The notes under the pieces are model-generated. The model had not been told where the DNA came from. It searched no databases and saw only the letters and a program-made list of their open reading frames with translations. 64,000 nucleotides of DNA from Nitrospirae bacterium GWB2_47_37 (GTDB lineage Bacteria; Nitrospirota; Thermodesulfovibrionia; Thermodesulfovibrionales; Dissulfurispiraceae). Every line of letters begins with the position of its first letter. Within the stretch, counting starts at the first letter, position 1. The translations under genes were made by a program, and so were the position numbers. The stretch lies in NCBI GenBank assembly GCA_001803635.1, contig MHDU01000074.1, positions 1 through 64,000 on the forward strand. Reading direction: 5' to 3'. This document shows, piece by piece, positions 40,825 through 48,495 of this stretch.

Positions 40825-42564
40825 TCAGTTTGCATTCCTGTGGGCCATCAGCCAACGTGCCACCCCAATGCTGTGATAGCAATGATTGTGGCTTCTAAAT
40901 TCCCGACATGAGCAGGTCAGTGTGTCGTTTTCCGGATTGAGAATCACAGCATAAACGCCGTTGCCGCTTTGTGCCCTCAGTTCCCATGTATTATCATCGG
41001 TCCGTGCCTGCCTCAATACGTCAAAGCCCGGAAGGCTTCTGCTTATAGAGGCCGAAGCAAGGTTTCTCACTGAAGTCGGAGGTAAATTATTGTCGGCAGC
41101 CGGCGGAATATGTCTGGGCCTCCGCCCGGACTCATATCTGTTTCTTAATTCCCGTTCGCGCTGCTGCTGAACTCTTCTGTCCAATTCATCCTGTATTTCG
41201 TCAATATTTACAGGATTAACATTCGGCATATTGGCGGGATTCCGTTCAGAGTCTTCCTTCCAGTACTGAAATCTGCCGTAGAGGTAATCCTTCGCATCCT
41301 TGATGACGGATGTTGATGAACTGTCCATTCCTACGGCATTCATTACACCGTCAAATGTAACATCCTGTATGTCCGTGTACTTCATGCCCTTCTTTACAGA
41401 ATCCGTCAGTTTAAGGCAAAAAATTATCCACGGGATTATTTTCTTAGCATCCAGAGTCCCGTTGTGTAGACGGAACTCAATTGTTTTATGCCTTCCGAAC
41501 GCCGACAGATTGAGGCTGTAGTATCTGTCCAAACGGGCATGGCCGTGCTGGATAAGGTTGATGAGATAGTTCGTGTCAACCGGTTTGCAGAAATTATTAT
41601 TTCTGCGTGATGGACTGATCAGATACCATAATACCGGTATCTCAATCTTTGCCCATATTTTTGCCAGTTCCATCATTCCATTCTCATCCCAGTTCCATGC
41701 GTCAATATGGACGTGTGTTCCGCAGGATTTGTTGACTGAGGAGCCGAGTTCATTCCAGACGCTGAGCGCTGTCTTTAACTCCTCGAAACCTTCTTTTCCG
41801 TAAAGCTTGCGTGATACGAGTTCAATAGGAGTATAGTTTCTGTCAACATGCACGGAACCGTCGGAAACGATTTTCCAATGAGCCCTTACTGCGTGATTGT
41901 ACGGCTCGTTTCTGCATATCACGTTGGCTTCCGCAAGTTTATTGGACAGTCCGGCTGAACCGTGATCGCTATGGATCCCTCCTTCAAACTCAACGCCGAA
42001 CTGATAGATTGGAAGGAGATTGACGGTCCGGTGTTCCCTTAAAAGTGATTCATACTCTCTGTATTCAACTCCCTGCTTTATGAGCAGATCGTTGAAAATA
42101 AAGTATGCCTGGGCATCGGTCAGATGCTCATTAACCGATACACCCAGTCTTTTAAGGGCGGCTATCTGCCATTCCGAGGGCTTTCTCGCGCCGTGAAGCC
42201 TCTCGGTTATCTCATTACCTATAAGATTGAGATACATCCGTATGTGCTTGCAGGTGGCATAACCTACGCCATTTTCTACGCCTCTCTGAAAAAGGAAGGA
42301 AAGACAGTCGCAAGACAGAGAACCGTCACTGTTACGGCTGATAAGGTATTTGCCGTTAAGGTTTTCGGATTCCATTATAGTCAGCCGCTGTCTTGTCGGT
42401 CTGTTGCTGTCCTGTCTGCGTCTCGGAGTATCAAGATTGATCACGCCGCAGGCGGGACATTCAATGGCGTTAGGGGTTAAATTTTCCCTACAGGCATTAC
42501 ACTGCCGCGTCGTAACATTTACTTGTGTTGTTGGTATTTGTTCGTTAACAGCCAAAACTGTCAT
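40825..42564 (-). CDS. Amidoligase with zinc ribbon and two SWIM-type zinc fingers
   Basis: 579 residues from ATG 42564, chosen for the AGAGGAGA ribosome binding site; the frame is open to 42642 but crosses a leader hairpin. Order: zinc ribbon CNACREN...CPACG (~23-40), SWIM finger CDC...CKH (~80-110), then the amidoligase core (glutamine-synthetase-like fold) with FGVEFEGG, CGTHVHIDAWNW and SLNLSAFGRHKTIEFRLHNG. A second SWIM finger, CSC...CYH, is at the C-terminus. Amidoligases form amide or isopeptide bonds with ATP and often pair with class II amidotransferases, as here. Zinc fingers suggest a nucleic acid or protein target. Confidence 0.82.
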   Translation of the reverse strand: MTVLAVNEQIPTTQVNVTTRQCNACRENLTPNAIECPACGVINLDTPRRRQDSNRPTRQRLTIMESENLNGKYLISRNSDGSLSCDCLSFLFQRGVENGVGYATCKHIRMYLNLIGNEITERLHGARKPSEWQIAALKRLGVSVNEHLTDAQAYFIFNDLLIKQGVEYREYESLLREHRTVNLLPIYQFGVEFEGGIHSDHGSAGLSNKLAEANVICRNEPYNHAVRAHWKIVSDGSVHVDRNYTPIELVSRKLYGKEGFEELKTALSVWNELGSSVNKSCGTHVHIDAWNWDENGMMELAKIWAKIEIPVLWYLISPSRRNNNFCKPVDTNYLINLIQHGHARLDRYYSLNLSAFGRHKTIEFRLHNGTLDAKKIIPWIIFCLKLTDSVKKGMKYTDIQDVTFDGVMNAVGMDSSSTSVIKDAKDYLYGRFQYWKEDSERNPANMPNVNPVNIDEIQDELDRRVQQQRERELRNRYESGRRPRHIPPAADNNLPPTSVRNLASASISRSLPGFDVLRQARTDDNTWELRAQSGNGVYAVILNPENDTLTCSCREFRSHNHCYHSIGVARWLMAHRNAN

Positions 42565-42578
42565 AATGTCTCCTCTCA

Positions 42579-42627
42579 GGCGCACATACTCCAAAGAGGA
42601 GTTTCCTCCTTGCAGGAGATGTGCGCC
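42579..42627 (-). promoter_or_regulatory. GGCGCACAT leader hairpin before the amidoligase gene
   Basis: GGCGCACAT (42579-42587) pairs with ATGTGCGCC (42619-42627), with smaller stems between (GAGGAG/CTCCTC type). The ribosome binding site follows directly on the minus strand. A near-copy precedes the gene at 44005-44502. Confidence 0.55.
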
Positions 42628-42685
42628 CTTTGAATATTTCAAAAGGTTTTATCTCCGCAAGGCGGAGGATTGGCTTGCTTAATGC

Positions 42686-42796
42686 TTAATTCATACAGGC
42701 CGGGATAACAGTCAACACTCCGCTTATTTTGCGGTAGATGATTATTACCCTGAAGTGCAGCCTCTTATTCACTCTTATTTCCATTTGTTTTACCAT
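42686..42796 (-). CDS. Small basic protein (36 aa)
   Basis: The start ATG 42794-42796 overlaps the stop of the upstream nuclease gene (TAATG), a strong sign of coupling. The peptide is basic with a beta/hydrophobic middle (HFRVIIIYRKISGVLTVI). It lies between the RecB-like nuclease and the amidoligase. A similar small frame exists at 44620-44724. Function unknown. Confidence 0.5.
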   Translation of the reverse strand: MVKQMEIRVNKRLHFRVIIIYRKISGVLTVIPACMN

Positions 42797-43614
42797 TATT
42801 CCCTATCCTCCTCTTCAGGGTTAAACCGCCTGCTTACAGGAACCACTTTATAGTAGCTCTCTGGGATATCATGCCCGAGACAAAGCGGCAGATAATCGCA
42901 GTATCCGCAGTAATCTCCGGGTTCTTTTTGAAGCTTTCCATCATGAATATCCCGCCATGTCTGGATTACAAGCTTTTCCCAATCTCTGAGATGTGCCTTT
43001 GTTCGCCTTGAATATAGGAACCGGATATCCGGTTCCCGCTTCTTTTTGACCAGTACTCCGAATCCTACCCTGTCGGGCATTCGTTGATTAACGGCTTTCA
43101 GATAGGCATAACTGGTAAGCTGCTGATCAAGATGCACTTTCCAGTCCGGGTACCGGCATGGGGATGTTTTCCAGTCAATGACTTCCGAAAAGTCATCGCC
43201 GTGTCCATAAAGTCCGTCGTAGTCGATGATGCCGAAAAACGGAACTTCGTCCGCTACAACGCACTGCCACGGTTTTTCTAAGTAAACAGGGTGCATAGGG
43301 CGTTCATGATCTTGTAGAAACAGGCTCATGAGCGCCGACCCCGTTCTCAGTAGCCCTTCATGCGTGTCCTTGCCGCTGTAGATGTCCGGGATGTTTCTTT
43401 CATCCTGCCATAACAAACTGAAAGTATCTGCAGGATGATCGCCGCTCCCATAGAATTTTTCTACCGCAGCATGACAGGCTTTCCCAAATTCGGTTGACGA
43501 TTTTTTTCTGTTCAGTCTTATTCTTTCAATATGGGACAGCCGGCCTTTTTCTCCACAGGTACGAAAGTCCTTGAGTGATGAAGCCGTTAAATACTTTATT
43601 TCCGGCATTGGCAC
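42796..43614 (-). CDS. RecB/Cas4-like PD-(D/E)XK nuclease
   Basis: 272 residues. Order: LTASSLKDFRTCGEKGRLSH with a first Cys, GKACHAAVEKF (motif I His), GIIDYDG (~127) and VIDWKTS (~143) as the catalytic Asp/Asp-x-Lys, then QQLTSYAYL (QxxxY motif). A closing Cys cluster, GDYCGYCDYLPLC, with the early Cys could hold an iron-sulphur cluster as in Cas4 and AddB. There are no CRISPR repeats or cas genes nearby, so a replication or recombination role is likelier. Confidence 0.87.
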   Translation of the reverse strand: MPMPEIKYLTASSLKDFRTCGEKGRLSHIERIRLNRKKSSTEFGKACHAAVEKFYGSGDHPADTFSLLWQDERNIPDIYSGKDTHEGLLRTGSALMSLFLQDHERPMHPVYLEKPWQCVVADEVPFFGIIDYDGLYGHGDDFSEVIDWKTSPCRYPDWKVHLDQQLTSYAYLKAVNQRMPDRVGFGVLVKKKREPDIRFLYSRRTKAHLRDWEKLVIQTWRDIHDGKLQKEPGDYCGYCDYLPLCLGHDIPESYYKVVPVSRRFNPEEEDRE

Positions 43615-43617
43615 CCC

Positions 43618-43839
43618 CTATCTCATCAAAAGAAAGGCAATCCAGTGCCCGCCGAAATAAAGAGCGGCCGCTATTACTACGATTGCAGAAATCGTATTGA
43701 GATGCCTTTCAAGAAAGGGTTCGCAGACTTCAATTCGGTTCCTTTCGGCAATCTCCATTATGTCCTGTGCTATTTCACGGGGATCATATAGAGGAGATTC
43801 TTTAAGGATTTTTTCAAACTCGCACTTGCTTATTGTCAT
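43618..43839 (-). CDS. Small C-tail-anchored protein
   Basis: 73 residues from ATG 43839, preceded by GAAGGAGG; a GTG further upstream would include that ribosome binding site in the gene. A soluble helical part (ISKCEFEKILKESPLYDPRE) is followed by one hydrophobic helix (about 51-70). It ends 3 bp before the nuclease start. Unassigned. Confidence 0.6.
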   Translation of the reverse strand: MTISKCEFEKILKESPLYDPREIAQDIMEIAERNRIEVCEPFLERHLNTISAIVVIAAALYFGGHWIAFLLMR

Positions 43840-43854
43840 AACAGCCTCCTTCAC

Positions 43855-43900
43855 AAAAGTTCTCCAGAAGAAGGCTGTTTGCCTTTACCGGAGAACTTTT
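43855..43900 (-). promoter_or_regulatory. Leader hairpin upstream of the small anchored protein
   Basis: AAAAGTTCTCC (43855-43865) pairs perfectly with GGAGAACTTTT (43890-43900) around a 24-nt loop. In minus-strand sense it precedes GAAGGAGG by a few bases. It belongs to the same class as the other hairpins placed directly before ribosome binding sites. Confidence 0.5.
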
Positions 43901-43936
43901 TAAAGTCTCCGGCATGGCCGGATGGGTTAATAACAA

Positions 43937-43987
43937 AAAAGACGGTGGATTAACAGCCTATGCAGGCTATTTTTCGCACCGTCTTTT
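43937..43987 (-). terminator. Rho-independent terminator after the 165-residue gene
   Basis: AAAAGACGGTG (43937-43947) pairs with CACCGTCTTTT (43977-43987), with an inner AGCC/GGCT stem. On the minus strand the stem ends in TCTTTTTTG. It lies 18 bp after the stop at 44005. Confidence 0.75.
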
Positions 43988-44004
43988 CGATAAAATTATT
44001 TTGA

Positions 44005-44502
44005 CTACGCCTCTACAATCCTCCGTGCTACGGGATTTGCGTTATCGCCGTTACCGGGAGTGTAGTGCACTGTCACTTCCTTACCTCTTGCATCGTCCAT
44101 GCTCAGGCCGGACAACTCGGTGCCATCATCAACCCTAAACCATGTCTCACCGATGCAGAAGCCCTTTCTGTCTTTCCTTACGCTCTTGATTGTTCCGGTT
44201 ATGAAATCGGAATCGCCGAGAAACGCATCTTTTTCTACAGGAACCGGCGCTTCGTCGGTTTTTTCATCTGCCGGAGCATTGGACTCTGTCTTATCGATGA
44301 GAGGGTATACCAGATACTTTGGCTGCTTATCTTCGTTCCTTACAATCTCCCAAAAACTCCATTTGGGATTCAAAACGAGAACAACCTTCTGTTCCATAAT
44401 ATCGCCGGTAAGATGGGTCTTGCCTTCTCTCGATGTCTCCCATATTGCTCCCAATGCGTTTCCTTTTTTTTCTCCTTTTGCCTCTGTTGTTGCTGTTGTC
44501 AT
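44005..44502 (-). CDS. Hypothetical protein, SSB/OB-like C-terminus
   Basis: 165 residues from ATG 44502 behind GAGGAGGAAG. The N-terminus is polar. KVVLVLNPKWSFWEIVRN and, after an acidic linker (about 85-105), ITGTIKSVRKDRKGFCIGETWFRVDDGTEL, then GKEVTVHYTPGN look like beta strands of a small OB-type barrel. A leader hairpin with GGCGCAC/GTGCGCC precedes it. No firm family. Confidence 0.55.
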   Translation of the reverse strand: MTTATTEAKGEKKGNALGAIWETSREGKTHLTGDIMEQKVVLVLNPKWSFWEIVRNEDKQPKYLVYPLIDKTESNAPADEKTDEAPVPVEKDAFLGDSDFITGTIKSVRKDRKGFCIGETWFRVDDGTELSGLSMDDARGKEVTVHYTPGNGDNANPVARRIVEA

Positions 44503-44516
44503 GACTTCCTCCTCTT

Positions 44517-44550
44517 GGCGCACTATGCCCGCTTGTCGGGAATGTGCGCC
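44517..44550 (-). promoter_or_regulatory. Second GGCGCAC leader hairpin
   Basis: GGCGCACTA (44517-44525) and ATGTGCGCC (44542-44550) form a stem with an inner CCCG/CGGG. The outer sequence and its place before the ribosome binding site match 42579-42627, so the two leaders are related. Confidence 0.55.
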
Positions 44551-44619
44551 TACTTTGAAAATAGGTTTTGATTCCCAACAAGGTTGGGATAAAGATACGC
44601 CATCAAGGATGGCTTTGCA

Positions 44620-44724
44620 TTAAACTACTGCCACTACATAACCTGTCTGAATATAGTGCTGTAAAAGGCTTCTCAACACTATGTCAAACTTCCCGTCTTT
44701 CCTCATCACTTTTACGCTTCCCAT
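44620..44724 (-). CDS. Small protein (34 aa)
   Basis: ATG 44722-44724 opens MGSVKVMRKDGKFDIVLRSL, followed by QHYIQTGYVVAVV. GGGGGTAAG upstream is a weak ribosome binding site. It is similar in size and place to the 36-residue frame at 42686-42796. Function unknown. Confidence 0.4.
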   Translation of the reverse strand: MGSVKVMRKDGKFDIVLRSLLQHYIQTGYVVAVV

Positions 44725-44796
44725 TGTCTTACCCCCAAATGGATTTTCTTTCGCCCAAAGGGCTACTTTTTCTTACTCTTTTGTTTGCCTCTGTGG

Positions 44797-44802
44797 TATA
44801 AT
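44797..44802 (+). promoter_or_regulatory. TATAAT -10 box of a probably leaderless transcript
   Basis: A perfect TATAAT lies 6 bp before ATG 44809. A poor -35 (TTACTC) lies 18 bp upstream of it. A start 6-7 nt after the -10 would fall on the A of the ATG, so the mRNA may have no leader. No Shine-Dalgarno sequence is present. Confidence 0.55.
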
Positions 44803-44808
44803 CCACTT

Positions 44809-45057
44809 ATGGCAACTCCTGAAAACATCTTAGACCGCGTCAAATCACTCAACCCTTATGCCGAATCCATGATCAAAGACTTTATAGGCATGGCCGGCAG
44901 TGACGGTATGGTGATTTTTACTGAAGATATGACAGCCGATGAAAAAGAAATGGCAGTGTTTGAATCTCTCCTGAAGGAAGGATATACAGCCGAAGAAGCT
45001 GACAGTGAAGCCAAAAAGAAACTCCTGAAAATTGAAACAATTTTCAGGCAGATTTAA
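44809..45057 (+). CDS. Small acidic helical protein
   Basis: 82 residues from ATG 44809 (MATPENILDRVKSLNPYAE); a longer in-frame start overlaps the promoter. The sequence is acidic and helical (TADEKEMAVFESLLKEGYTAEEADSEAKKKLL). It is the only plus-strand gene in this part of the element and converges with the next gene by 4 bp. It could be an anti-restriction or regulatory decoy by its charge, but nothing proves this. Confidence 0.6.
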   Translation: MATPENILDRVKSLNPYAESMIKDFIGMAGSDGMVIFTEDMTADEKEMAVFESLLKEGYTAEEADSEAKKKLLKIETIFRQI

Positions 45058-45311
45058 CGGTCTAATTGTAGAAGCGCAGTTCTGAAAGTCTCTATCAGTT
45101 CCCCTATCATTACTTTTTGCTCCTGCTGTCCTATTCTTTCAGGATTGTAGTAAAAACTTACTGCCATAACTATATCGCTGTCTATAAACTTCATTTCCCA
45201 GTCTGTTCCATATTTTCTCACCAGTTCAACTATGGCATGTTTGCCGGCTTCGTCAAAGGCGTAGAATTTTATATAGCCTTTGCCTACTTGAAACCCTCTC
45301 TCTTTACCCAT
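45054..45311 (-). CDS. Hypothetical protein (85 aa)
   Basis: Starts at ATG 45311, behind AGGAGGATAGCC; the frame is open to 45386 but that part lies in an RNA terminator. Beta strands GKGYIKFYAFDE and DIVMAVSFYYNPE plus a C-terminal helix are suggested. It shares its direction with the RNA candidate upstream. Not recognised. Confidence 0.6.
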   Translation of the reverse strand: MGKERGFQVGKGYIKFYAFDEAGKHAIVELVRKYGTDWEMKFIDSDIVMAVSFYYNPERIGQQEQKVMIGELIETFRTALLQLDR

Positions 45312-45355
45312 GGCTATCCTCCTTTTTTTCTGAATATGCTTTGATTTTTGAACAA

Positions 45356-45587
45356 TAAAAAAGCGACAGATATAGCAAAAAGACAAAAATCTCGCTATAC
45401 TCCTGTCGCTTCTAATCTTGTTAGATTCCTATTTTACCGGGTATGCCTACCCTGACTCACCGAGACGCGGCTAAACGGTCTCTGAAATAACCTGTCATGC
45501 CTGACAGTCTCGACCAAGCCGGCTAAAACAGCTTTGCTGGCTCCTATGGAAGGAGTTTCCTTAGAAACAAATAAGGAATGGAAAATA
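45356..45587 (-). ncRNA. Candidate structured non-coding RNA with terminator
   Basis: No gene fits these ~230 bp, but the minus strand folds into successive short stems: CCTTA/TAAGG, CTCCT/AGGAG, AGCC/GGCT, CTGTCA/TGACAG, GAGAC/GTCTC, GGGTA/TACCC and AATCT/AGATT. The last is AAGCGACAG/CTGTCGCTT with inner TATAGC/GCTATA and a T-run, a strong terminator (45361-45411). A perfect TTGACA (45618-45623) lies upstream, but the -10 (ATATTG or TATTGA) is weak. I recognise no known RNA class. Confidence 0.6.
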
Positions 45588-45619
45588 TACTTATCAATAT
45601 CATAAAATCGAAATCGATG

Positions 45620-46072
45620 TCAAGCTTTTTTTGCAGCCTTTTTTTCCACTTTTCCATCGACGTCAGTTTCTCCTGTGCCTGCTGCATAGGCCATATCCAT
45701 TTTACTGTCAACAGCCTTTTCTGTCTTTGAGCCGGCGATGTCGCCGCTGGCTGCAGCCTTTTGCTGCAGGGCTCTCGGTTCTTTATATTCAAAATCTATC
45801 GCAGCAAAAATATCCTTTGCAAGCTTGTTGGCTTCTATTTCGATATTTTTAGTCCGCGTGAGAAGGACTTCAGCATCCGCAAAAGAAACTCTGTGTCCCA
45901 TGACGTTTCTCAGCACTTTAATGCCTTTACTCAATGCGCCGGAAATATCATAAAGGACCCTGCCGTCTACATGCTCAGGGCGCATTATGACCTGAGCAAA
46001 GGGCTCCTGAGCACGCTGTTGATTGATTTTGATCCTTTCCTCTTTTGTGAGTTTCTTTTTCCCGTTTGCCAT
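45620..46072 (-). CDS. Hypothetical basic/helical protein of the transfer operon
   Basis: 150 residues. The N-terminus is basic (MANGKKKLTKEERIKINQQR), the middle has VLYDISGALSKGIKVLRNVMG, and the C-terminus is low complexity, rich in Ala, Lys and Glu, ending KKAAKKA. It follows two membrane-protein genes (gap 1 bp). Such tails bind DNA or acidic partners. The stop codon overlaps the TTGACA of the RNA candidate. Function unknown. Confidence 0.6.
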   Translation of the reverse strand: MANGKKKLTKEERIKINQQRAQEPFAQVIMRPEHVDGRVLYDISGALSKGIKVLRNVMGHRVSFADAEVLLTRTKNIEIEANKLAKDIFAAIDFEYKEPRALQQKAAASGDIAGSKTEKAVDSKMDMAYAAGTGETDVDGKVEKKAAKKA

Positions 46073-46073
46073 T

Positions 46074-46778
46074 TTACAAATCCTCCTCTGTTAATTGTTT
46101 ATTTTTACGCACCGTAATAACGATGCTGATAAGCGGTATACCGATGAAAACAACCGTGGTCAGGACTATAAACCATGCTGATGTGAGCAGCACAGGCTTA
46201 AATGTCATTACCCAGAGATAAACTTCATTCAATTTGTCGGAGTTGATAAAAAGTTTAAATAGACGCAGCACAGATATTACATTGTCTTCTGACAGGACTT
46301 TAATATAAAGCCAGTGATAGAAGAAAAATGCAATAATTGCGATCAATATTTTCCCTATCATAACCCCCTGAAGAAAGTTTTTTATTATTTTTTTTGTGAA
46401 TGGGAATATATAGCGCTGGGTAATACTGACAAGCACGAAGGCGTAGGCAATTGTCAGGCTCATAGCAAGAAAAAACGCGAACATTTTATCGAATGTAGAT
46501 GGGTCGGTCTCTCCGAATATCGGGACTATTCTGCTTATCACTCCGAATGCTATGGGGGTAAACAATACAGTGATAAGGCCGCTTTTAAAAGATTCGAGAA
46601 TTCCACATGTGGAATATTTAAGCATATCGTCAGGGGTGAAGAAGTCTTCGGGAAATTCTACGCCTCTCTGTTCCATTGAGTGGTAAGTCCATACGATCTT
46701 CATAATATCGAACAGACCATGCGGAATAAGCTTTGGAGAGCCGTCTTTCTCTATAATCGTGGTTCCGTCTTTGCTCAT
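46074..46778 (-). CDS. Polytopic membrane protein of the DNA-processing operon
   Basis: 234 residues with about four membrane helices (approx. 70-90, 100-125, 140-160, 200-225) and a soluble N-terminus. It overlaps the 82-residue membrane protein gene by ATGA and lies downstream of the relaxase and coupling-protein genes. In SXT-like elements a membrane protein (TraJ-type) lies after traI and traD. This could be its counterpart, or could supply the membrane part that the short TraD lacks. Confidence 0.6.
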   Translation of the reverse strand: MSKDGTTIIEKDGSPKLIPHGLFDIMKIVWTYHSMEQRGVEFPEDFFTPDDMLKYSTCGILESFKSGLITVLFTPIAFGVISRIVPIFGETDPSTFDKMFAFFLAMSLTIAYAFVLVSITQRYIFPFTKKIIKNFLQGVMIGKILIAIIAFFFYHWLYIKVLSEDNVISVLRLFKLFINSDKLNEVYLWVMTFKPVLLTSAWFIVLTTVVFIGIPLISIVITVRKNKQLTEEDL

Positions 46779-47023
46779 TTTATTAATCCTGTGAATTTAA
46801 GTATCGGTGACCCATATGCTATTGCAAATATAAACAGCAGACAGATTCCGGCAATTCTCGCCTGTTTTTTAGATGTCAGCCATATCGCAAGAGCTAACAG
46901 AAATAATGAGATAATCCTCGCCCAAAACCCTTTAAATATTGTGGCAAAGGCGACCTGCCACCACGAGACATATTGATCGTGCGGTATATGCTCTAAAGGG
47001 TTTATGAGATCAAAGGGGTTCAT
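46775..47023 (-). CDS. Small membrane protein
   Basis: 82 residues with two or three hydrophobic segments (WWQVAFATIFKGFWARII, LFLLALAIWLTS, GICLLFIFAIAYG). Its ATG lies 7 bp after copy e of the GGGGTTACCC element, so a promoter there would give a leaderless mRNA. It overlaps the next membrane protein gene. Unassigned. Confidence 0.65.
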   Translation of the reverse strand: MNPFDLINPLEHIPHDQYVSWWQVAFATIFKGFWARIISLFLLALAIWLTSKKQARIAGICLLFIFAIAYGSPILKFTGLIK

Positions 47024-47030
47024 GCTAATA

Positions 47031-47052
47031 TAATGCCTTGTAGGGTAACCCC
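47031..47052 (-). promoter_or_regulatory. GGGGTTACCC-N6-GCATTA element, copy e
   Basis: Minus-strand GGGGTTACCC (47043-47052) and GCATTA (47031-47036). It starts immediately at the stop of the HD-domain gene and ends 7 bp before the next ATG, in the direction of transcription. Confidence 0.75.
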
Positions 47053-48495
47053 CTATTCATATTTCGGGTTTACTTCAACGATATCTTTCAACTTTCCGAC
47101 TTTACGGGCCTCGAGTTCCGAGACCGTCCCGGCAAAAACCTCGGCTACAAAGGGCGTATAGTAGCCTTTATCGAATTCTTTTCCATCCCTCATGCGGACG
47201 ACAAATGGAGCTCCAAAGAATTCATCCTTTATCAATCCTCTGGCGATTGCATCTTTGTCGGTCCGAAGTCTGCTTACGATGCTGAAAAGTATATTTCTCC
47301 TGAGACCTTCGTCCGCATCGCCCAATAAGACTTCTTTATGATCTTTCTTCCTGGCTATTTTTTTTGCGACTTCCCACAGTATTTTTACCTGAAAATATAC
47401 ATAGCCGCTCGACATACTGAAAGCATCCCAACGGCCGCCATTAAGCCGGTTGATATACGGATTCAGTTCACCGATGAACTCATCGAGATCGAGCCACGGC
47501 AAATCCTGCTCGGTAATATTTACTTTTTCTTTTTCGGGTTTTACCTGGCTGCCGAATATATCTGTGTCGCCGGGTTTCTTTTTAGTGTTTTCGTCCTTAG
47601 TGGAAACATAATGGGGGATAATATAGGTTTCTTTGACGTTGACATCGGGAGTTGGGGTTTCGAGAGATACGGGTTCGTTAAGAGGTTCTTTATTAGATTC
47701 GGCATCGGCATTTCGAATAATATTTTTTGAGTTTTCTGCAAGTTCTTTACGCCTTGATGCCTGATCCGCCTCTTTAAGTTTTACACATAAAAACTCGTCG
47801 GAGTTGCGGTGATGGTCTTTAATCGCCTTGAATATCTCGTCCTTGTCTTTGTCGGGAAGCGCGGTGAATGCCGCTATCTGGTTCAGGATGCCGATACTTA
47901 TGAGAGGATGATCTCCGGTAGAATAGGTTTTACTGTAAGACGGTATTTTGCCGAGATCGTGGGCGAGGGCAGTTATAACAGCCTTTGGAATAACAGGTCC
48001 GGAGCTGCCGAGGGATTCTACCATCTTCTCTGCGACATTCATGGTATGCTGCAGCAGACTTGTCCGGGCAAGAATGTCATATACGTCTTTCGGTAATTTG
48101 CCTTCATCTTCGTTAAATGTATTGACGACCGATGGGCAGTCCCCTCCCTGATCGAGGATATTCAACAACTCTCTGACAATCTTCCCATTGACGCCGAGGA
48201 AATAATGTTTATCAGCTATGTATATGAGGTAAAAATCTCTGATTTCCTGATGCTGATAGCTGATTTGAATTTCTTCGGTCTTTTTCTCTTCCAAATTGGC
48301 AGTTTCTTTTTTTTCGGTCTGTTCATTTCCGCTATCCTCACCTGTCGGCTCCAGCCAAAGCTTTGAGAGTTCTTTGAGAGTAATCTTTTCTCTTTTCAAT
48401 AATGTAATTGCTGTTTTGTGGGATTTATTACTGAACAGACCGTATAAAGCATACAGTATACAGGAGATTCCGGCTATCAGGAGAAAAAGCCTCAT
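47053..48495 (-). CDS. traI: HD-domain protein, MOBH (TraI_2-type) relaxase candidate
   Basis: 480 residues. An N-terminal membrane helix (1-20) and a Glu-rich linker are followed by the HD-type core: LLQHTMNVAEKMV, ALAHDLGKIP, GDHPLISIGIL and IKDHHR, then LKEADQASRRKE. This order of His/Asp motifs is that of the N-terminal domain of MOBH relaxases such as TraI of SXT and R27. A membrane anchor on a relaxase is unusual, so a regulatory HD phosphohydrolase is the alternative. No other relaxase is seen in the window, and traD lies directly upstream with a 4-bp overlap. Confidence 0.65.
   Translation of the reverse strand: MRLFLLIAGISCILYALYGLFSNKSHKTAITLLKREKITLKELSKLWLEPTGEDSGNEQTEKKETANLEEKKTEEIQISYQHQEIRDFYLIYIADKHYFLGVNGKIVRELLNILDQGGDCPSVVNTFNEDEGKLPKDVYDILARTSLLQHTMNVAEKMVESLGSSGPVIPKAVITALAHDLGKIPSYSKTYSTGDHPLISIGILNQIAAFTALPDKDKDEIFKAIKDHHRNSDEFLCVKLKEADQASRRKELAENSKNIIRNADAESNKEPLNEPVSLETPTPDVNVKETYIIPHYVSTKDENTKKKPGDTDIFGSQVKPEKEKVNITEQDLPWLDLDEFIGELNPYINRLNGGRWDAFSMSSGYVYFQVKILWEVAKKIARKKDHKEVLLGDADEGLRRNILFSIVSRLRTDKDAIARGLIKDEFFGAPFVVRMRDGKEFDKGYYTPFVAEVFAGTVSELEARKVGKLKDIVEVNPKYE

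Noticed and set aside
42468-42503. Possible eighth copy of the element (AGGGGTTA ... CCCTACAGGCATTA)
   Set aside because: The two parts are separated by extra bases, and it lies antisense inside the amidoligase gene; likely chance.
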